DNA of 64,000 bases from Panopea generosa (Eukaryota; Mollusca; Bivalvia; Adapedonta; Hiatellidae). The first letter of the stretch is position 1. Each line of letters begins with the position of its first letter. The position numbers were made by a program, and so were the translations under genes. The stretch is taken from the NCBI GenBank assembly GCA_029582155.1, contig CM055895.1, positions 56,639,250-56,703,249 on the forward strand, in the 5' to 3' direction. Shown one piece after another: positions 59,734 to 64,000 of the stretch. Under the pieces are notes generated by a model that was given only the letters and a program-made list of their open reading frames with translations, did not search any database and was not told the origin of the DNA.

Positions 59734-60459
59734 ATGAAGAAAAGGGAAATTATTACCATAGCGGTATTATTTCTGATTATTATTTGTCTACTTGGATTTA
59801 ATACTATGTTTGGGGTCAACATGAGTCTCATTTGGATTGTTTCCCCTGAGCTGGCTGCTGGTACCAGAAATTTAGATATGCTGAGTACCAGCAAATTACA
59901 ACTTGACCTAAGAAAAAACATTAAAGATGATAATTTCTATGCCAATGTTAATGTCTTTGAAACTGAGGTTAAGTCATCTAAAGATGTTATAGAAAGCGAT
60001 TTTAGAAAGATAAATAAGCCTGCACATAGTTCAGAATCGGGTAAAACAGTTCTAAACACAGATACACAAACTGAAAGTTTAAGCAACTTCCATGAATTTT
60101 TAAATGGAACTGGAACAAAACAATGTGACATTATAAATCCTTCTGAAAGATTTGACTGTCATCCAGAAAATAATGTTACTGAAGAAAAATGTGAATCACG
60201 TGGATGCTGTTGGTTTAAAGACAAAACAAGACAAAAACCATTGTGGTCTCTAAATTCGACATTTTCGCAATCACCCGTAGATGTTCCTTTCTGTTATTAC
60301 CCAAGAAATTACCCAGGATATCATGTGACATCAAAAGTCAAGACGGACCTTGGATTCCGAACTAAGTTGGAAAGATACACATCAACTTATTATCCGAGAG
60401 ATATCAAACAGTTGGTGATGGATGTTGCCATGGAGACTAACGAAAGACTTCATGTCAAG
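59734..60459 (+). CDS. Lysosomal alpha-glucosidase-like (GH31), first coding exon
   Basis: The enzyme family releases terminal alpha-1,4-linked glucose from glycogen or maltose in lysosomes or at membranes. Residues 1-5 (MKKRE) are charged and ~6-36 are hydrophobic, so it has an uncleaved signal or type II anchor. A low-complexity linker is followed by a P-type trefoil domain with six Cys (131, 142, 153, 158, 159, 187) and the RGCCW and PFCYYP signatures. The gap before the last Cys is unusually long. Then GYHV and the start of the GH31 N-terminal beta-sandwich (YYPRDIKQLVMDVAMETNER, then LHVK). The donor AAG|GTGACT at 60,460 ends the exon in phase 0; reading through to the stop at 60,481 is intron. 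The catalytic barrel lies beyond the window. Confidence 0.9.
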
Positions 60460-60673
60460 GTGACTAACGGTATTTATTTATAGTGCAAGATATTCAGATG
60501 CCTTTTCTTATGAATGTACAATATCATTCAACATGTTCAAGAAATTTTACAACATTGTGCAATAATCTATTATAGTAGCTAGAATCGGTCTCTAGAGTTC
60601 TGATTGACCATTGGCTATCGACCCTTTACTCCATAGGTAATCGTTTTCCCGCACTAATCACAGATGGCCTTTG

Positions 60674-60738
60674 AAAACAGTGCAGGAAGAGTTCAGATTG
60701 CTGGTAACGAGCAATCTGAACACTTCCTGCACTGTTTT
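60674..60738. repeat. 65-nt near-perfect hairpin
   Basis: Arms of 28 nt (60,674-60,701 and 60,711-60,738) pair with one mismatch around a 9-nt loop, TGGTAACGA. The arm begins AAAACAGTGCAGGAAG. Stem length and size resemble a miRNA precursor; a young foldback element is equally possible. Confidence 0.85.
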
Positions 60739-60949
60739 CCACTCTGTCAGTTAATATAAACATAATTCACCCAATAATTCAAAAGCCTTCTATATTAGGT
60801 GTCCAAAGGTGTCTGTATTAGAGGTGTCCAAAGGCGTCTATATGAAGTAAAGGGTTAAAATAAAGATAAGTTTAAACTTATAAATTTAACTTTATTTGTG
60901 AAACAAGTTATTACAACTTATACAAATCACGCTCTCTGTCTCCCTGGGT

Positions 60950-61085
60950 GGAACCAGCAATAAGCACGTGCTGAAAAAAAGTGTCTCTTAAGGACACCAC
61001 ACATAGCCATGGCGGATGATCAAACTCACGACCCTCCGATCATGGGGTCGATGCTCTACCACTGGACCACATGCTCTATTGGATA
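60950..61085 (-). mobile_element. tRNA-derived SINE remnant
   Basis: On the minus strand GTGGTCCAGTGGTAGAGCAT resembles a tRNA A-box region and GGGTCGTGAGTTTGATCAT a weak B box. A short unrelated body follows. It differs from the other SINE family in the window. Confidence 0.5.
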
Positions 61086-62109
61086 AAAAAATCATTCAAT
61101 GAGCAGTTTTTAGTTGGTCTTTACCCTTACCAGGGAAAACAGGACATTGAGTCATATGATGTACATATAGATCTATATAAATTTTATGATAAATATATGT
61201 TTTACTGATGTTTGATTATCTACTATATTTGTATTGTCATCTTTATTGCAGTTTTATTCATGTGTACATAAATAATATATTGAAATACAAATATCTTAAA
61301 GTACCAGCAAGTAATATTTATTAAACAATAATTAATTGATTATGGATATCATGATTGATCAGTTGACTGGGAAGTCAAAAACTGAGTAATCATCGATTAA
61401 TTAATAGGAAAAGCACTACTACATGTATATAACTAGTGATCATTTGTTTTATATAGATTTATTAAAATATTTTTATTGGTAATTAAACAAGCTATACTGA
61501 TTTTTATACCGGTACAAATCATCATTGGTGCAAATGATGGCATCATTGGGAACTTGTATGTGGCTGGCCCAAGTTTCACTAAGCATCTAAAATTGAGATT
61601 TACCTCACAGGGATTGTGCTTGGTGAAGTGGAATTTTCCAGCCCTGCCTTAACTCAAATTTTTTAAATGTTTGACTTTATTTACATTGTTTACATTTATT
61701 ACCTGTTGTCAATTACCAATGACTAAAGATTTGTTCCAGCTTCAATTGTGTGTGGTTATTAAATGTGCAATGAGTTCAAGTAATCATTGAGAGAAATTGA
61801 GATTTTTGAGTTGAGAAAAATCTCAGCTTGATATGTTTTATGAAATCGACCAAAGGAAAACGGCAAACAGGAAGGAAACAATGTTATCTAAATGGGCAAG
61901 TGGGGAAGAGGAAATTAGAAAGCTTTGTAAAATCTTTATACTATATAATTTTAATGAATATTGTCATTTGAATTTTCAGGGGGAGTGGGGAGTGGGGTGG
62001 TAACTGTGTAATTTCTGTGGAATATATATTGGACAAATGTTTCGTAATCATTTTTGCTTTTTAATTATTCAGTTGGAACTATGTCTTAAAATAGTTATTT
62101 GTATAACAG

Positions 62110-62261
62110 ATATATGACCCATCATCAAGACGCTATGAGGTACCCATTGATGTACCCCAACCCTCTGCAAGGGCCCCAGACCCCACATACACAGTAGCTG
62201 TAAGTGAACCTGGGGAGCCATTCTTTCTGACAGTCAAGAGGAAAGATGGTGAAATACCTGT
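62110..62261 (+). CDS. GAA-like alpha-glucosidase, second coding exon
   Basis: Translates in phase 0 from IYDPSSRRYEVPIDVPQPS to FFLTVKRKDGEIP, part of the GH31 N-terminal (galactose-mutarotase-like) beta-sandwich. The RRYEVP block is typical of GAA/MGAM/SI proteins. Acceptor TAACAG at 62,104-62,109; donor GTATGT at 62,262 leaves phase 2 (GTGTAT two bases upstream is the weaker alternative). The exon joins the preceding one without changing frame. The next exon is beyond the window, after a long minisatellite-filled intron. Confidence 0.85.
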
Positions 62262-62660
62262 GTATGTTTTTTATATCCACTTCTAGTATAAACCTTCATT
62301 TTAAATGTTTTTATATTTTTGGATTAATCTTTTTGCACATATTTCTAGTACTGTTTTTAATATTGAAATATTTGTTTTAATAAACTTGGAGAGCATTTTT
62401 TTATTACAACTGCTGAAGTGTAAAGTGTGATATTTTTATCACTTTTTGTCTGTCCATCAGTACACACAAATGGATAGTTAAGTGGCTAGGTATCAGGGTT
62501 GGTATTTTGTTTGGATGGTTTGAATAGTTGAAAAAAATGATTGTGGATGCTTCTAGACAAGCTTTAAAACAGCTTTTATGTGGCTAAAATCTGTTGAAAT
62601 TTAGCTACACAAATAGTTTGCTGGGCACAAGGTAGCCGCTTAAATACCCATTGGTTTGTT

Positions 62661-64000
62661 TGAACTATGTATTGTGGACTGACTATATATTGTAGGCTGA
62701 CTATGTATTGTGGGTTGACTATGTATTGTTGGCTGACTATGTATTGTGTGCTGACTATTGTGTGCTGACTATGTATTGTGGGCTGACTATGTATCGTTGG
62801 CTAACTATGTATTCTAGGCTGACTATATATTGTGGGCTGACTATGTATTGTTGGCTGACTATGTATTGTGTGCTGACTATGTATTGTGGACTGACTGTAT
62901 TTGGGCTGACTATGTATTGTGGGCTGACAATGTATTGTTGGCTGACTATATTCTGGACTTAGTATTCTGGGCTATGTATTGTGTACTGACTATGTATTGT
63001 GGGCTGACTATGTATTGTGGGCTGACTATGTATTGTGGGTTGACTGTATTGTGGGCTGACTGTGTATTGTCGAATGACTGTATTGTGGGCTGACTATGTA
63101 TTGAATACTGACTGTATTGTGGGCTGACTTTGTATTATTGGCTGACTATATTCTGGACTGACTGTATTCTGGGCTGACTATGTATTGTAGGCTGACTATG
63201 TATTGTGAGCTGACTATGTATTGTAGGCTGACTGTATTGTTGGCTGACTGTATTGTGGGCTGACTATGTATTATGGACTGACTATATATTTTTGGTTGAC
63301 TATGTATTGTGGGTTGACTATGTATTGTGTGATGATGAATTGTTGGCTGACTGTGTATTATTGGCTGACTTTATTCTGGACTGACTGTATTCTGGGCTGA
63401 CTTTGTATTCTGGGCAGACTGTGTTTTCTGGGCTGACTATGAGTTATGGACTGACTATGGTGGACTATGTATTGTGGGTTGACTGAATTGTGGGCTGACT
63501 ATGTATTGTGGACTGATTATATATTGTGGGCTGACTATGTATTGTGGGCTGACTATGTATTGTGGGCTGACTGTATTGTTGGCTGAGTATGTATAATGGA
63601 CAGACTATGTATTGTGGGCTGACTATGTATTGTGGGCTGACTATGTATTGTGAACTAACAGTATTGTGGGCTTACTGTATTCTGGGCTGACTGTATTCTG
63701 GGCTGACTATGTATTGTGAGCTGACTATGCATTGTTAGCTATTTATTGTGTGCTGACTATGTATTGTGGGCTGACTATGTATTGTGGACTGACTATATAT
63801 TCTGGGCTGACTATGTATTGTGGGCTGACTATATTCTGGACTGACTATGTATTCTTGGCTGACTGTATTGTGGGCTGACTGTTTTGTGGACTGACTATGT
63901 ATTGTGGGCTGACTATGCATTGGTGGTTGGCTATGTATTTTTGGCTGACTATGTATTGTTGGCTGACTGTATTATGGGCTGACTATGTATTGTGGGATGA
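62661..64000. repeat. 18-bp minisatellite in the GAA-like gene intron, runs off the window
   Basis: The unit is GGGCTGACTATGTATTGT (18 bp) with 16-bp variants missing AT. About 75 copies. As 18 is a multiple of 3, periodic open frames appear (CGLTMY repeats) on the plus strand and also on the minus strand; these are artefacts. Transcribed with the gene if the gene model is right. Confidence 0.93.

Larger units (their letters stand above)
60460..62109 (+). other. Intron between the two visible GAA-like coding exons
   Basis: Donor GTGACT at 60,460; acceptor TTGTATAACAG at 62,109. It holds a 65-nt near-perfect hairpin (60,674-60,738), a tandem pair around AGGTGTCCAAAGGNGTCT at ~60,798-60,840 and a minus-strand SINE head near 61,000. 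Confidence 0.75.

Noticed and set aside
60460-60483. Extension of the first GAA-like exon to the stop at 60,481
   Set aside because: The added residues break family similarity, while splicing at GTGACT joins in frame to the exon at 62,110, which continues the family pattern.
62708-63920. 84-87 aa plus-strand CGLTMY repeat frames and a 61-aa minus-strand frame
   Set aside because: 18-bp minisatellite keeps frame by length; lies in an intron.

Overview
This looks like nuclear DNA from a marine or freshwater bivalve mollusc. It is AT-rich, has a spliced animal gene, is full of short-unit tandem arrays, and carries CR1/Jockey-type LINEs, a tRNA-derived SINE with a (CAA)n tail, and several dispersed repeats of the kind common in bivalve genomes (for example copies beginning TTTTTAGCTCGCC or TTTTTAGCTCTACTGG). 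I cannot name the species. Nothing here is prokaryotic.

Layout. 1-3.1 kb: AT-rich non-coding DNA with a foldback repeat. 3.6-9.95 kb: a 35-38 bp minisatellite split by two insertions, the second of them nested (635-bp direct repeats inside an element inside another element). 10.7-11.24 kb: an old diverged copy of the end of the large duplicated unit. 12.0-16.1 kb: two adjoining minisatellites (39 bp, then 41 bp). 16,160-25,488 and 25,489-46,322: two tandem near-identical copies (A and B) of a 9.3-kb unit with no recognisable host gene. Copy B is longer because it gained a 10.28-kb LINE (11-bp target-site duplication), a 732-bp TIR element, an ~80-bp LINE tail and ~390 bp that includes a 32-G run. 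Either this is a young tandem duplication or two haplotypes have been joined by mis-assembly. 46.6-52.6 kb: a region bounded by long inverted repeats; it holds a TIR element split by a dead LINE, and a ~184-bp satellite arranged as 183/185-bp dimers. 53.6-59.2 kb: dispersed repeats, an old SINE, a 22-bp minisatellite and nuclear-receptor-like motifs. 59.7-64.0 kb: the only convincing host gene, the 5' part of a lysosomal alpha-glucosidase (GAA)-like GH31 gene on the + strand. Two coding exons are visible and the second visible intron fills with an 18-bp minisatellite to the window end.

The LINE in copy B lies on the minus strand. It has an open ORF1 (coiled coil plus RNA-binding-like domain) and a decayed ORF2. 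ORF2 starts with a 2A-like GDIETNPGP motif ahead of an AP-endonuclease domain, and continues through a reverse transcriptase with frameshifts and two in-frame stops. A second, unrelated 5'-truncated LINE is inserted inside ORF2 with a 6-bp target-site duplication. The insertions give a clear relative order: the SINE, small TIR elements and LINE scraps shared by A and B are older than the duplication; the 10-kb LINE, 732-bp element and LINE tail are younger, and the truncated LINE is youngest of its nest.

Boundaries and similarities were read by eye. No percent identities were computed and no database was searched.
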